A DNA stretch of 64,000 bases from Spongiibacter pelagi (GCF_014705705.1 NZ_JACXLD010000009.1:1-64000), one strand, 5' to 3'; numbered from the stretch's first letter, positions 1 to 7,566 are shown. Notes: generated from the letters alone by a model not told the origin. Program-made: numbers and translations.

Positions 1-122
1 AGTGGCTCTGGATGTACAACAATGAACGGCCCAACTCGGCGATAGGAGGCATACCTCCAAGACAACTGCTAAAAGCAGCTTAAATTCTACGAATAGCTGT
101 TGCGGTAAATGGGGGGATTACA
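1..122 (+). mobile_element. 3' end of an IS3-family insertion sequence
   Basis: The transposase tail ends at 83. About 40 bp later the sequence reads GGGGGGATTACA (111-122). Its complement, TGTAATCCCCCC, looks like an IS3-family terminal inverted repeat starting with TG. The boundary is placed at 122 because a different coding signal, on the minus strand, begins there. The other end lies outside the window, so element length and target duplication cannot be read. Family assignment is firm from the transposase tail; the exact boundary is inferred. Confidence 0.65.
3..83 (+). CDS. IS3-family transposase (OrfB), C-terminal fragment
   Basis: Only the last 26 codons are in the window, in frame 3, ending at TAA 81-83. 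The peptide carries YNNERPNSAIGG followed by PPRQLL, the signature found just after the last acidic residue of the DDE catalytic domain in IS3-family OrfB transposases. The gene continues beyond the left edge, so intactness cannot be judged. The short 3' untranslated stretch and the terminal repeat after it fit a normal IS end. Confidence 0.75.
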   Translation, partial: WLWMYNNERPNSAIGGIPPRQLLKAA

Positions 123-225
123 CACTCTCTGCGCTCTCTGCGCTCTCTGCGCTTTCACCTGCAAAAGTAAGACTGGTTACTCCAAAGAGCAGGGCCATAA
201 AAAGAATAAAGTTTTTCACTGGCAT
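118..225 (-). pseudogene. 5' remnant of a small secreted-protein gene cut by the IS
   Basis: Read on the minus strand from ATG at 225, this gives 35 codons. They form a textbook signal peptide (basic start MPVKN, hydrophobic core, then SLTFA) followed by Gly and a repeating Glu-Ser-Ala unit (ESAESAESAES). The stop TAA at 118-120 is supplied by the IS terminal repeat, so the original protein probably continued beyond the insertion point. An AAGG sequence lies just upstream of the ATG. It was missed by a length cut-off because of its size. The function of the intact protein is unknown. That this is a broken gene is inferred from the signal peptide ending exactly at the IS border. Confidence 0.5.
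125..151 (+). repeat. Three tandem copies of CTCTCTGCG
   Basis: Perfect 9-bp units at 125-133, 134-142 and 143-151. On the minus strand they encode the ESA repeats of the truncated secreted peptide. Nine bases keep the reading frame, so the number of units could vary without a frameshift. Confidence 0.8.
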
Positions 226-288
226 TACCTTATAAAAAGTGGTTATAACAAAGATATCTTATTCTTCTTTTTTAGAGAAAGTAAAGTC

Positions 289-903
289 GTGATTCGAAAA
301 ATATGGACAGAGATTTTCCACAGAAATGTGGGGCTGATTTTTCTTGTTATAACCTGCCATGGTTGTGCAACTCTTCCAAAAGAAAATGCTACGTATCTAA
401 TGAACCCTGGGGATAAGTTTATCTTTGTAAATAAGGTGAATCGTCATAGGGGAATAATTATTGGATGGCAAGATGCAAAGCCATACTTGCCTATGTTAAA
501 AGACGAATTTCCCCATGCGAGCTATTTGGAATTGGGGTGGGGGGGGCTCGAGTGGTATACAACAGAGCGTAATGATCGCGGTGGTGTGTTGGTGTTAAAA
601 GAGCTTTTTTATCCCACAAGTTCTGGGCTTTATGTAATGCCTTTCTCTAGAGAGCCAGTTGATTTTTATGCCAAGTCTGTTGAGTTGTCTAAGCTAAAAG
701 TGACAGAAGTTTCTTACCAAGCCATCCTAAAAAGAATAGGGGAAACCATTAAACTTGATGCCTCGGGCAAAATAATTCTTGAAAAAAAAGGCACTTCCAG
801 TTCAGGTAATGGGTACCGGATTTACCGTGCTAATGGAAGATATTATTTATTTAATAATTGTAATACTTGGATAAATGGTTTGCTTAAAGAGATTGGCTAT
901 TGA
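289..903 (+). CDS. DUF2459-like lipoprotein, function unknown
   Basis: I chose the GTG at 289 (204 aa) because it follows an AGAGAAAG stretch and begins a lipoprotein-type signal: basic start, hydrophobic segment at residues 14-22, then Cys23/Cys26 (TCHGC). The longer reading frame upstream runs through the IS end and the Ser-Glu repeat remnant and is not credible. The mature part has a YLELGWG motif around residue 79 and ends with YYLFNNCNTWI. Both are typical of DUF2459 (TIGR02117-type) proteins of unknown function. The lipobox is not ideal, so membrane anchoring is likely but not certain. It overlaps the next gene by four bases (TTGA), suggesting co-expression. The low GC content differs from the core genome and fits acquired DNA. 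Confidence 0.6.
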   Translation: MIRKIWTEIFHRNVGLIFLVITCHGCATLPKENATYLMNPGDKFIFVNKVNRHRGIIIGWQDAKPYLPMLKDEFPHASYLELGWGGLEWYTTERNDRGGVLVLKELFYPTSSGLYVMPFSREPVDFYAKSVELSKLKVTEVSYQAILKRIGETIKLDASGKIILEKKGTSSSGNGYRIYRANGRYYLFNNCNTWINGLLKEIGY

Positions 904-1658
904 CTAAGCGATTTGGAAAATGCAGCGCAGAAGATTTGAAAGGCCTGTTAGTCTTTCAGCACGAATCTATCCAAATGGAAACTGAGATGGCTGCAACTCT
1001 TAGCGGAAAACTTGATACGGAAATGCCCCGCCCATTTTCATGGCTAAAAATCTATAACTCCACTTTTTTTGAACTGGTAAGTATCTGTGTGTCTTTATTC
1101 AACTTGGAATCAAAAGTCATTGAGTTTGCGAATAGCGGCGATCCACAAAAGGCGCTAAGTGATTGGGGTGCTAGCGATGAAACGATTCCGGAAGTTGGTG
1201 AGTCAGCTCGCCCCTACGCTCTAGCTGCGCTACAAGCAATATTCAGAACGTTCAAATCTATTCGTTATTATGGTTATTCATTAGATACGTTCGTTTCTAG
1301 TTACTCAAAAACCTCAGATGATAAGATCTTATTTAAGATGCTTCGGGTTGATAAGTCATTGCTCGCTCATCCAAATCTCGAGCGCCGAATAGCAATTGCT
1401 GAAGCTGAAGGTGACGCCGGCTTTTTCAAAAAACTTGCCTCCGCCATAAATGGGCAGCCCTCCCAGAAACTCCTTGAGTATCCTGAACTTCGATTGTGTC
1501 TCGTAGCGCTTCATCAAGAAGATGCTCTCGAAAGTCTCAATGAAGAAAAAGCTTACCAATTGTTTTGCGTAGACTTGGCTATCTATCCACATGACGGGGA
1601 TGCGGCTAGGAGTCTGTGGAAATTTATTGAGCGTTGGAAGAAAAACTATCCGACATAA
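900..1658 (+). CDS. Hypothetical protein, 252 aa
   Basis: The frame opens with TTG at 900, overlapping the TGA of the preceding gene, with AAAGAGA about ten bases upstream. An ATG at 975 (residue 26) is an alternative start without a clear ribosome site. I see no signal peptide, membrane segment or recognisable motif. Composition is that of a soluble, mostly helical protein, with an aromatic and basic C-terminus (WKFIERWKKNYP). Coupling to the DUF2459-like gene suggests a joint cargo role in the integrated element. I do not recognise the family. Confidence 0.55.
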   Translation: MTKRFGKCSAEDLKGLLVFQHESIQMETEMAATLSGKLDTEMPRPFSWLKIYNSTFFELVSICVSLFNLESKVIEFANSGDPQKALSDWGASDETIPEVGESARPYALAALQAIFRTFKSIRYYGYSLDTFVSSYSKTSDDKILFKMLRVDKSLLAHPNLERRIAIAEAEGDAGFFKKLASAINGQPSQKLLEYPELRLCLVALHQEDALESLNEEKAYQLFCVDLAIYPHDGDAARSLWKFIERWKKNYPT

Positions 1659-1677
1659 AACCGCTTTTTTTATGTCG
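1651..1677 (+). terminator. Hairpin overlapping the stop codon of the unknown gene
   Basis: CGACATAAAA (1651-1660) pairs perfectly with TTTTATGTCG (1668-1677); the stem contains the TAA stop. It has no following T-run, so it is at best a weak terminator or a transcript-end stabiliser. Confidence 0.4.
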
Positions 1678-1708
1678 TGTATCTAACAGGGTTGTCTGAT
1701 TATTAATA

Positions 1709-1735
1709 CGAACCTCTATTTACCACTGAGGTTCG
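1709..1735 (+). promoter_or_regulatory. Hairpin covering the rep ribosome-binding site
   Basis: CGAACCTC (1709-1716) pairs perfectly with GAGGTTCG (1728-1735) across an 11-base loop. The GAGG of the right arm is the only Shine-Dalgarno-like sequence before the rep ATG at 1740, at standard spacing. Folding would hide it, which suggests translational control of the replication initiator. Confidence 0.5.
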
Positions 1736-1739
1736 AAAA

Positions 1740-3029
1740 ATGTATGAAAACTCAAAAGACCCACAATCCAATCAGGCCGGCGGGAAACGGCGTGCAGTTG
1801 GCGGCTTTGGCGCAGCCATGATGCCAACGCACCCGGAGCGCGTCGGAACCGACGGTGGAGGTGCGCCACTTAGTAACACAGCACCTTCAAACTGCACAGA
1901 CTTCCTAAGTGACGTCTCCATTCTTCGGTCTGGCATCGACTCTCTCTACGTGTCGTGTCCGGGTCAAATCACCCCCGAAATGGAAGATCGGCTCCAGTGC
2001 TTAAAAGAATCCGCCCAATCTGTCGTGGCAGAGTTGCGAGCTAGTGCGTACCTCGATCTTGAAGGACACCGCTTTGAGGTAAAGGCTCAAGGCAAGGGGC
2101 TGTATTCATTCTGTCTTGTTGACAACTGGTTTCACCTCCAGATTTCTTCCCGTGGCTCCGAAAGCCTGCCCATGCTCTATGCTCAAATACGGAGTGAGGT
2201 TTTAACTTGTGAAGGGGTAAAGCCAGTGCTCCTGAAGTTGGTACGTATCGCACAGGCTTTGGATTCGGCTGCGGGAGGTTTTCAGGTGAGTCGTGTAGAT
2301 GTCTGCACGGATTTTGTGACGAAGCTCGATCCCGGCAAGTTTCCACAAGAATGGTGGGTGGGTCGGATTGCTAAGCTCAATCGGTATTCGGAGCATGGCC
2401 GTTTCTCCGGTTACACCTTTGGTGCAGGTGGTGATTTATCTTGCCGGTTATACGATAAAACTTTGGAGCTGACGAAATCCAAAAAGGAATACTTTTATCA
2501 GGTTTGGACGTTAAACGGTTGGGATCTGGAGTCGAAGGTTTGGCGACTTGAGTTCCAATTTAAGCGTCCTGTTCTTAAGGAGTTGGATGTTTGTGGCGTT
2601 ACTGATCTGTTGGGGGATTTAGCCGGGCTCTGGGATTATGCGACTCGCGAGTGGCTCCAGCTCAAATTGCCGAGTCTGGATCAAACTCGCAGCCGCTGGC
2701 CAACCAATCCATTCTGGGTTTGCCTACAGGAAGCTGATTGGGGCGAAATTGATCGTCACCTCTGGCGGGTCAAAACGGAGCGCGAACCTCAAAAGCACCA
2801 GTTGTTTGTAAATGGCTTGGGGGCGTTGTCGTCCTACATGGCGATGACGGGTGTGGTGGATGTGGATACCGGAGTGCAGCGGTTTATTCGTGATGCTCGG
2901 CGTTATCACGTCACTCGCAAGGGCTATGAGCGGGCGCTGGATGACCACCTTCTGGAGAAGATTAACGAGAAGGCCAAGCGCTTCAATAAAATCCGCTCTG
3001 AATCTTCTGGGGAGCCTGAGAGTGAATGA
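1740..3029 (+). CDS. Rolling-circle-type replication initiation protein (Rep_trans-like)
   Basis: A 429-aa protein. Residues 184-192 (SRVDVCTDF), 236-244 (RLYDKTLEL) and 267-276 (VWRLEFQFKR) match the conserved blocks of the Rep_trans/replication initiation factor family (Pfam PF02486). Filamentous phages, rolling-circle plasmids and conjugative-element relaxases such as NicK use this family to nick an origin. Residues 1-50 are low-complexity and probably disordered. ATG 1740 is preceded by GAGG inside a hairpin. The stop overlaps the start of the next gene (ATGA), so rep, the HTH gene and the integrase probably form one transcript. The role is probably replication of the excised circle of this element. 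No double-strand origin was recognised by eye. Confidence 0.7.
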   Translation: MYENSKDPQSNQAGGKRRAVGGFGAAMMPTHPERVGTDGGGAPLSNTAPSNCTDFLSDVSILRSGIDSLYVSCPGQITPEMEDRLQCLKESAQSVVAELRASAYLDLEGHRFEVKAQGKGLYSFCLVDNWFHLQISSRGSESLPMLYAQIRSEVLTCEGVKPVLLKLVRIAQALDSAAGGFQVSRVDVCTDFVTKLDPGKFPQEWWVGRIAKLNRYSEHGRFSGYTFGAGGDLSCRLYDKTLELTKSKKEYFYQVWTLNGWDLESKVWRLEFQFKRPVLKELDVCGVTDLLGDLAGLWDYATREWLQLKLPSLDQTRSRWPTNPFWVCLQEADWGEIDRHLWRVKTEREPQKHQLFVNGLGALSSYMAMTGVVDVDTGVQRFIRDARRYHVTRKGYERALDDHLLEKINEKAKRFNKIRSESSGEPESE

Positions 3030-3358
3030 AATCTTTCGATCTCAACGAGGCGGCGGCCTTCCTCAAAATGTCCCCCTCTGCCCTGCGGGCCAAGGCCAAG
3101 CGCGGCGATATCCGGGGGGCAAAACCGGCCAAACAGTGGGTGTTCCTCGAATCCGATCTTGTCGAGCACCTGCGGGCGCTCTATATTGGCCGTGGGCAAG
3201 CGCCGTTAAGTGGCTGTGACATGGAGGATTACGAATGTCACTCTACAAACGCGGTGAGGTCTGGTGGGTCAAGTTCACGAGTCCCTCAGGGGAGCAAATA
3301 CAGCGCTCTTCTGGGACTAAAGATCGGGAACAGGCCCTCGAATACCACGACCGACTAA
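3026..3358 (+). CDS. Helix-turn-helix protein, excisionase-like
   Basis: A 110-aa protein whose first 50 residues match MerR-like/excisionase winged helix domains: SFDLNEAAAFLKMSPSALRA, a basic stretch KRGDIRGAK, then WVFLESDLVEHLR. Small proteins of this type act as recombination directionality factors or regulators beside integrases. It starts inside the stop of rep (ATGA). Its last 124 bases overlap the integrase gene in another frame, so the C-terminal 41 residues (Ser/Thr/Gly-rich) may be unconstrained. The excisionase role is inferred from fold and position. Confidence 0.65.
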   Translation: MKSFDLNEAAAFLKMSPSALRAKAKRGDIRGAKPAKQWVFLESDLVEHLRALYIGRGQAPLSGCDMEDYECHSTNAVRSGGSSSRVPQGSKYSALLGLKIGNRPSNTTTD

Positions 3359-4269
3359 AGGCCGATCTCTGGCGAAAGTACCGGCTCGGAGAGAAGCCAA
3401 GGCGTTCCTGGCAAGAAGCTGTGGAACGGTGGCTCGATATAACGGAAGACAAGGCCGATCACGAGAAAGATATTGGCAAGCTGAGGTGGCTAGATCGTTA
3501 TCTTGGGAATAAGTGGCTCGATGACATCGACGCTGATTTGATCCATAAGATCGCGAAGGCCAAGAAAAGCGAAGCCAGTCCCTCCACGGCCAATCGTTAC
3601 CTTGCGCTGATCCGGGCAATACTCCGGGCCGCTTGGCAAGATTGGGAATGGATTGATCGTGTTCCCCGAGTCAAATTATATCGGGAAGAGAAAATACGTG
3701 TCCGATGGATTACGCGGGAAGAGGCAGCAAGACTCATCGCTGAACTTCCCGAGCATTTGGCCGAGATGGCGCGCTTTACTCTGGCAACGGGGTTGCGCCA
3801 ACGCAATTGCAGTTATTTGCGCTGGGATCAGGTGGATTTATCGCGACAGGTGGCGTGGATACATGCTGACGAGTCAAAGTCGGGCAAGGCCATAGCGGTT
3901 CCCTTAAATGCGGATGCAATGGCCGTGTTAAGCGAGCGGAAACGCAAGCATCCGGTTTATGTGTTTACCTACAAGGGTAATCCGGTAGAGCGGACATCGA
4001 CAAAGGCTTGGGCGGCAGCAAAGAAGCGAGCGGGCATTGAGGACTTCCGCTGGCACGATCTGCGGCACACATGGGCGTCATGGCACGTCCAAAGCGGTAC
4101 ACGGCTCCAAGAGTTACAGGAGCTGGGTGGGTGGTCGAGTTACGAGATGGTGCTCAGATACGCGCATTTAAGTGGCGAACACATGCACGAAGCGGCAAAA
4201 CGTATCGAAGGTACAGTTTTGGGTACAGTGAATCAGCGCAGCGGCTTAAGATTAGTTGTAAGTCATTGA
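3235..4269 (+). CDS. Tyrosine recombinase/phage-type integrase
   Basis: A 344-aa site-specific recombinase that would integrate and excise the element. The N-terminus (MSLYKRGEVWWVKF) is the usual arm-type DNA-binding strand motif. A SAM-like core-binding domain follows at about 58-140. The catalytic set is complete: Arg188 (TGLR), Lys215 or Lys218 (ESKSGKA), His274 and Arg277 (HDLRH), Trp300 (GGW) and nucleophile Tyr309 (VLRYAHLS). The start is fixed by GGAGG at 3224-3228. The gene ends seven bases before the 3' end of tRNA-Phe, the standard arrangement for an integrase using the tRNA 3' end as attachment site. Confidence 0.9.
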   Translation: MSLYKRGEVWWVKFTSPSGEQIQRSSGTKDREQALEYHDRLKADLWRKYRLGEKPRRSWQEAVERWLDITEDKADHEKDIGKLRWLDRYLGNKWLDDIDADLIHKIAKAKKSEASPSTANRYLALIRAILRAAWQDWEWIDRVPRVKLYREEKIRVRWITREEAARLIAELPEHLAEMARFTLATGLRQRNCSYLRWDQVDLSRQVAWIHADESKSGKAIAVPLNADAMAVLSERKRKHPVYVFTYKGNPVERTSTKAWAAAKKRAGIEDFRWHDLRHTWASWHVQSGTRLQELQELGGWSSYEMVLRYAHLSGEHMHEAAKRIEGTVLGTVNQRSGLRLVVSH

Positions 4270-4275
4270 TTTAAA

Positions 4276-4351
4276 TGGTGCCCAGAGGCGGAATCGAACC
4301 ACCGACACGAGGATTTTCAATCCACTGCTCTACCGACTGAGCTATCTGGGC
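4276..4351 (-). tRNA. tRNA-Phe (GAA)
   Basis: The minus strand gives a full cloverleaf of 76 nt including an encoded CCA. The acceptor stem is GCCCAGA/TCTGGGC, the D-loop AGCTCAGTCGGTAGAGC, the anticodon GAA within ATTGAAAAT, and the T-arm GGTTCGATTCC. The 3' end faces the integrase gene and is the likely attachment site of the element. A promoter with good -35 and -10 boxes lies upstream at 4392-4420. Confidence 0.97.
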
Positions 4352-4357
4352 ATAGGG

Positions 4358-4381
4358 CGAGGATGGCGAGCGCCGTCCTCG
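4358..4381 (-). other. Inverted repeat in the tRNA-Phe leader
   Basis: CGAGGATGGCG and CGCCGTCCTCG form an almost perfect hairpin (one mismatched pair, 2-nt centre) between the promoter and the 5' end of tRNA-Phe. It would lie in the removed precursor leader. Function unknown; it could shape precursor processing. Confidence 0.35.
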
Positions 4382-4391
4382 AAAGGCGCGT

Positions 4392-4420
4392 ATTAAACCC
4401 GTTCCTAAACGGGGAGTCAA
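4392..4420 (-). promoter_or_regulatory. tRNA-Phe sigma70 promoter
   Basis: On the minus strand TTGACT (4415-4420) and TTTAAT (4392-4397) are separated by exactly 17 bases. The -10 box is followed by a GC-rich ACGCGCC discriminator, as in stringently controlled stable-RNA promoters. Confidence 0.75.
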
Positions 4421-4435
4421 GTGCTCGTCGGGCAA

Positions 4436-4708
4436 TTATTCGCTGGGCGGCACATAGCCTTCGGCGCGTTCAAATTCTTCTCCCGCAAAGTATTTTTCCA
4501 TTTCTTGTTGAATGAATTTACGGGCCTTGGGGTCGACCATGCTGAGTTGTTTTTCGTTGATGAGCATGGTTTGGTGCTGTTGCCATTCCAACCAAGCTTG
4601 TTTTGAGATGTTTTCAAAAATGTCTTGGCCTTTGGGGCCGGGGTAGGGAGGCTTGTCTAATCCGGGTAGCTCTTGTTGTAGCTTGCGGCAGAATACGGTG
4701 CGGCTCAT
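4436..4708 (-). CDS. yggX: Probable Fe(2+)-trafficking protein YggX
   Basis: A 90-aa cytoplasmic protein with the family signature: start [10 protein letters not shown], then [13 protein letters not shown] and [11 protein letters not shown], and the C-terminal [17 protein letters not shown]. Length equals the E. coli protein (91 aa). YggX protects iron-sulfur clusters and helps control labile iron; Cys7 is the conserved cysteine. Its ATG overlaps the stop of mutY, as in many gammaproteobacteria, so the two are translationally coupled. The link makes sense because MutY carries a 4Fe-4S cluster. Confidence 0.95.
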   Translation of the reverse strand: MSRTVFCRKLQQELPGLDKPPYPGPKGQDIFENISKQAWLEWQQHQTMLINEKQLSMVDPKARKFIQQEMEKYFAGEEFERAEGYVPPSE

Positions 4709-5853
4709 TAGCGAATGTCCTTCAGTAAATCGTTGCTCAGTACGGCATCTAGCAGTTTTTTCACTGGGGCGGCGAAGCCGAGTTGCTGAGAGGGGCTGTT
4801 GTTATACCAGAGCTGCCGTCCGGCTTCCATGATGTGGCTGGGTGTTTGGCCCAAGCGAATATGAATGGGCTGAATATCCAGATGGTAGTGGCTAAAGGTA
4901 TGGCGCAGTGGGTTAAGCATGTTGTGACTTAGTGGTGTGGCGCCGGCGAGTTGTTGTTGGAGTTGGTCTTGCCAATCTTCATCGGTGCTGTGTTCGGGCA
5001 GGCTCCACAGGCCGCCCCAAATGCCTTTTTCTGGGCGTTTCTCCAATAGGATTTCTCCTTGGGGATTTTCGATTAGCAGCATTTGGCATTGTTTTACTGG
5101 CAGGGCTTTGCGCGGTTTTTTGCCCGGATAGTCGGTGGGATTACCGTTCAAATATGCTTTGCAGTCTTCTTTTACCGGGCATTGTTCGCATTGAGGTTTG
5201 CTGCGGCTACATAGGCTGGCGCCGAGGTCCATGATGGCTTGGGTGTAGTCGGCAACACGCTCAGTTGGTGTAAATGCTTCGGCGATTTCCCAAAGGGCGT
5301 TTTCTACATTTTTTTGTCCCGGCCAGCCTTCGATTGCGCCGTGTCGGCTTAATACGCGCTTTACGTTGCCGTCGAGAATCGGAGCGCGACCTTGGCAGGC
5401 AATGCTGTAAATGGCGGCGGCGGTGGAGCGGCCAATACCGGGTAGGGCTTCTAATTCTTCAAGTTGAGCCGGGAATTGTCCCTGATGTTCGCTTACAACT
5501 TGCTGCGCAGCTTTGTGAAGGTTGCGGGCGCGGGCGTAGTAACCGAGCCCAGTCCACAGTGATAACACCGTATCGGAATCGGCCTTGGCCAGATCGTTCA
5601 CTGTTGGAAATTGCGCCATAAATCGTTCGTAGTACGGAATAACCGTGGCGACTTGGGTTTGTTGCAGCATGATTTCAGACACCCATACCCGGTATGGGGT
5701 GATGTCTTTTTGCCAGGGCAGGTTTTTGCGCCCGTGCTGGTCAAACCAGCTCAGTAGTCGGGCGCTAAAACAGGAATTTGACGACGATTTATTTGGCAAG
5801 GTACTGGGTTTATGCGGTTTTTTGCGGGTGTTGCCATTGCCAGATTGCGCCAT
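4708..5853 (-). CDS. mutY: Adenine DNA glycosylase MutY
   Basis: A 381-aa enzyme that removes adenine mispaired with 8-oxoguanine. The HhH-GPD glycosylase domain has catalytic Glu60 (SEIMLQQT), the helix-hairpin-helix LPGIGRSTA (138-146) and Asp161 (ILDGNVKR). The 4Fe-4S loop is complete (Cys215, Cys222, Cys225, Cys231). The C-terminal third is the Nudix-like 8-oxoG recognition domain ([11 protein letters not shown]). The N-terminus carries about 28 extra basic and Ser/Asn residues. ATG 5853 lies inside the 3' end of panM (44-base overlap), and a later non-ATG start remains possible. It forms an operon with panM upstream and yggX downstream. Confidence 0.95.
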   Translation of the reverse strand: MAQSGNGNTRKKPHKPSTLPNKSSSNSCFSARLLSWFDQHGRKNLPWQKDITPYRVWVSEIMLQQTQVATVIPYYERFMAQFPTVNDLAKADSDTVLSLWTGLGYYARARNLHKAAQQVVSEHQGQFPAQLEELEALPGIGRSTAAAIYSIACQGRAPILDGNVKRVLSRHGAIEGWPGQKNVENALWEIAEAFTPTERVADYTQAIMDLGASLCSRSKPQCEQCPVKEDCKAYLNGNPTDYPGKKPRKALPVKQCQMLLIENPQGEILLEKRPEKGIWGGLWSLPEHSTDEDWQDQLQQQLAGATPLSHNMLNPLRHTFSHYHLDIQPIHIRLGQTPSHIMEAGRQLWYNNSPSQQLGFAAPVKKLLDAVLSNDLLKDIR

Positions 5854-6214
5854 TGGATTTGAAACCGAGGTCGCTCATTAGATTGCAAAGCTCGGGGGCG
5901 CTGCGCAGATCTGCTGAAATGCTCACGAGTTCTTCTGGTAAGGCTTTAAAGGCTTGAATTAATAATTGTCTGGCGACCCCCCGGCGGCGAGTAATTTCAC
6001 GCACGCAGAGACGCGCCATTTGGTAGTCGCCGGCATGAATAGGGGTTAGGGTAAAGCCGGCAATCAGTTTGCCGTTAAAGCGTCCGGCAACCAGAATAAG
6101 TTTGTCTTTTTCGGCGGCATTAAGCAGTTTGTCGGTATCTTTTCCGTAGAGGCGTTCCAGATCAGCGCGATCGGGCTCGTCGACAGATTTTATAAACTCG
6201 GCGTAGACAGGCAT
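5810..6214 (-). CDS. panM: PanM/PanZ, activator of PanD autocleavage (GNAT fold)
   Basis: A 134-aa GNAT-fold protein. E. coli PanM (PanZ) binds pro-PanD with acetyl-CoA and triggers its self-cleavage, linking beta-alanine supply to CoA level. From Met at 6214 (MPVYAEF) the spacing to the DRxDL motif (residues 15-19) equals that of E. coli PanM, which decided the start over an ATG 18 codons upstream that would sit on the hisB promoter. The acetyl-CoA binding signature [15 protein letters not shown] is at about 71-85. The reading frame also carries the C-terminal LMSDLGF segment typical of the family. Its target PanD is encoded at 49.9 kb in this window. It leads the panM-mutY-yggX operon and diverges from hisB. 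Confidence 0.8.
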   Translation of the reverse strand: MPVYAEFIKSVDEPDRADLERLYGKDTDKLLNAAEKDKLILVAGRFNGKLIAGFTLTPIHAGDYQMARLCVREITRRRGVARQLLIQAFKALPEELVSISADLRSAPELCNLMSDLGFKSNGAIWQWQHPQKTA

Positions 6215-6256
6215 TTGTAACAGCTCTGTGTAGTGTCTTTGGGGGCTGGGAACTTT

Positions 6257-6262
6257 TATAAT
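6257..6262 (+). promoter_or_regulatory. hisB operon -10 box
   Basis: A perfect TATAAT lies 33 bases before the hisB ATG, giving a leader of roughly 27 nt. The -35 region is poor. No his leader peptide or attenuator fits in so short a leader, so histidine attenuation as in enterobacteria appears absent. Confidence 0.5.
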
Positions 6263-6295
6263 ACCCATTTTACGCCATATTCTATTGGAAGGTCG

Positions 6296-6889
6296 ATGAA
6301 CGAACGTAAGGCCACGGTCAGCCGCAATACCCTTGAGACACAGATCACAGTCACCGTTAATTTAGACGGCACTGGCCAGTCACATTTTGAAACCGGTGTG
6401 CCGTTTCTGGATCACATGATGGATCAGATTGCGCGTCATGGCTTGATCGACCTGGTTGTTCAAGCCAAGGGTGATCTGCATATCGACGATCACCACACGG
6501 TTGAAGATATTGGTATCACTCTTGGCCAAGCCTTTGCCGAAGCGGTTGGCGATAAAAAAGGCCTGACTCGTTACGGCCATGCCTACGTGCCGCTGGATGA
6601 AGCGCTGTCGCGGGTCGTGATTGATTTCTCCGGCCGCCCCGGCTTGGAATACCACGTACCGTATACCCGTGCGAGTGTTGGTGGTTTTGATGTGGATCTG
6701 TTTTCTGAGTTTTTCCACGGCTTTGTAAACCACGCCAAGGTCACGCTGCATATCGATAATCTGCGCGGCCAAAATACTCACCACCAGGCGGAAACGGTAT
6801 TTAAAGCGTTTGGTCGCGCTCTGCGTATGGCGCTGTCGGTGGATGAGCGCATGGCCGGCGTAATGCCTTCGACCAAGGGCTGCCTGTAA
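6296..6889 (+). CDS. hisB: Imidazoleglycerol-phosphate dehydratase HisB
   Basis: A 197-aa monofunctional enzyme for step 6 of histidine synthesis, without the phosphatase domain fused to it in E. coli. Metal-binding motifs are present: HHTVED (66-71), HHQAE near 165 and the earlier FLDHM (38-42). The C-terminus PSTKGCL is conserved. ATG 6296 follows GGAAGG at rather short spacing. The TAA overlaps the hisH ATG (TAATG), so hisB and hisH are coupled. First gene of hisBHAF. Confidence 0.97.
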   Translation: MNERKATVSRNTLETQITVTVNLDGTGQSHFETGVPFLDHMMDQIARHGLIDLVVQAKGDLHIDDHHTVEDIGITLGQAFAEAVGDKKGLTRYGHAYVPLDEALSRVVIDFSGRPGLEYHVPYTRASVGGFDVDLFSEFFHGFVNHAKVTLHIDNLRGQNTHHQAETVFKAFGRALRMALSVDERMAGVMPSTKGCL

Positions 6890-7566
6890 TGAGCAAGACA
6901 GTTGCCGTTATTGATTACGGCATGGGTAATCTGCACTCGGTTGCCAGCGCGCTGGAGAAAGTGGGCGCGGAGCTTGAGGGCGGGGTAACGGTGCAGGTCA
7001 CCGATAACCCTGAGCTTATTCTTGCGGCTGACCGAGTGATTTTCCCAGGCGTGGGCGCAATTCGTGATTGCATGGCCGAGCTTAAAAATCGCGGCCTAGA
7101 TGAATTGGTGCAAGAAGTGGCGGCCACCAAACCTATGCTCGGCATTTGTGTAGGCATGCAGGCATTGATGGAGCACAGCGAAGAAAACGGCGGTGTGGAT
7201 TGTTTGGATGTGCTGCCCGGTCGCGTTAAATTTTTCGGTAAGGATTTGCGCGATGCGCAAGGCCAGCGCCTAAAAGTACCGCATATGGGGTGGAATACGG
7301 TTAAGCATTGTGGCGATCACCCGCTTTGGCAGGGTATTCCCGACAATAGCCGTTTTTACTTTGTGCACAGTTACTACATCGAGGCGCCAGAATTTGTGGC
7401 GGCCACGGCGGATTACGGCGTGGAGATTCATGCTGCATTGAGTTGCGACAATGTATTTGCGGTGCAATTTCACCCAGAAAAAAGTGGTGATATGGGCCTG
7501 CGCCTACTGCGTAATTTCCTGCAATGGGAATTGCCTGCCGCCTCATTTTTCCCCGTTGAAGATTAA
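6889..7566 (+). CDS. hisH: Imidazole glycerol phosphate synthase, glutaminase subunit HisH
   Basis: A 225-aa class I amidotransferase that feeds ammonia to HisF. The catalytic triad is visible: Cys87 in GICVGMQ, His195 and Glu197 in FHPEKS. The oxyanion-strand motif PGVGA is at 53-57. The start overlaps the hisB stop. A gap of 27 bases separates it from hisA. The protein is slightly longer than E. coli HisH (196 aa), mainly in loops and the C-terminal tail. Confidence 0.97.
   Translation: MSKTVAVIDYGMGNLHSVASALEKVGAELEGGVTVQVTDNPELILAADRVIFPGVGAIRDCMAELKNRGLDELVQEVAATKPMLGICVGMQALMEHSEENGGVDCLDVLPGRVKFFGKDLRDAQGQRLKVPHMGWNTVKHCGDHPLWQGIPDNSRFYFVHSYYIEAPEFVAATADYGVEIHAALSCDNVFAVQFHPEKSGDMGLRLLRNFLQWELPAASFFPVED

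Larger units (their letters stand above)
84..4275. mobile_element. Right part of an integrative element at tRNA-Phe
   Basis: The integrase abuts the tRNA-Phe 3' end. Upstream lie an HTH/excisionase-like gene, a replication initiator, two cargo-type genes and an IS end. The genes up to about 1.7 kb are visibly AT-richer than the core genome. I searched by eye for a second copy of the tRNA 3' end to the left and found none, so the other boundary lies outside the window or has been lost to the IS. Confidence 0.6.

Noticed and set aside
109-288. N-terminal extension of the DUF2459-like gene
   Set aside because: It runs through the IS end and the ESA tandem repeat; a signal peptide starts only at GTG 289.
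1-3000. Left attachment repeat matching the tRNA-Phe 3' end
   Set aside because: No stretch resembling GTGCCCAGAGGCGGAATCG was seen left of the integrase.
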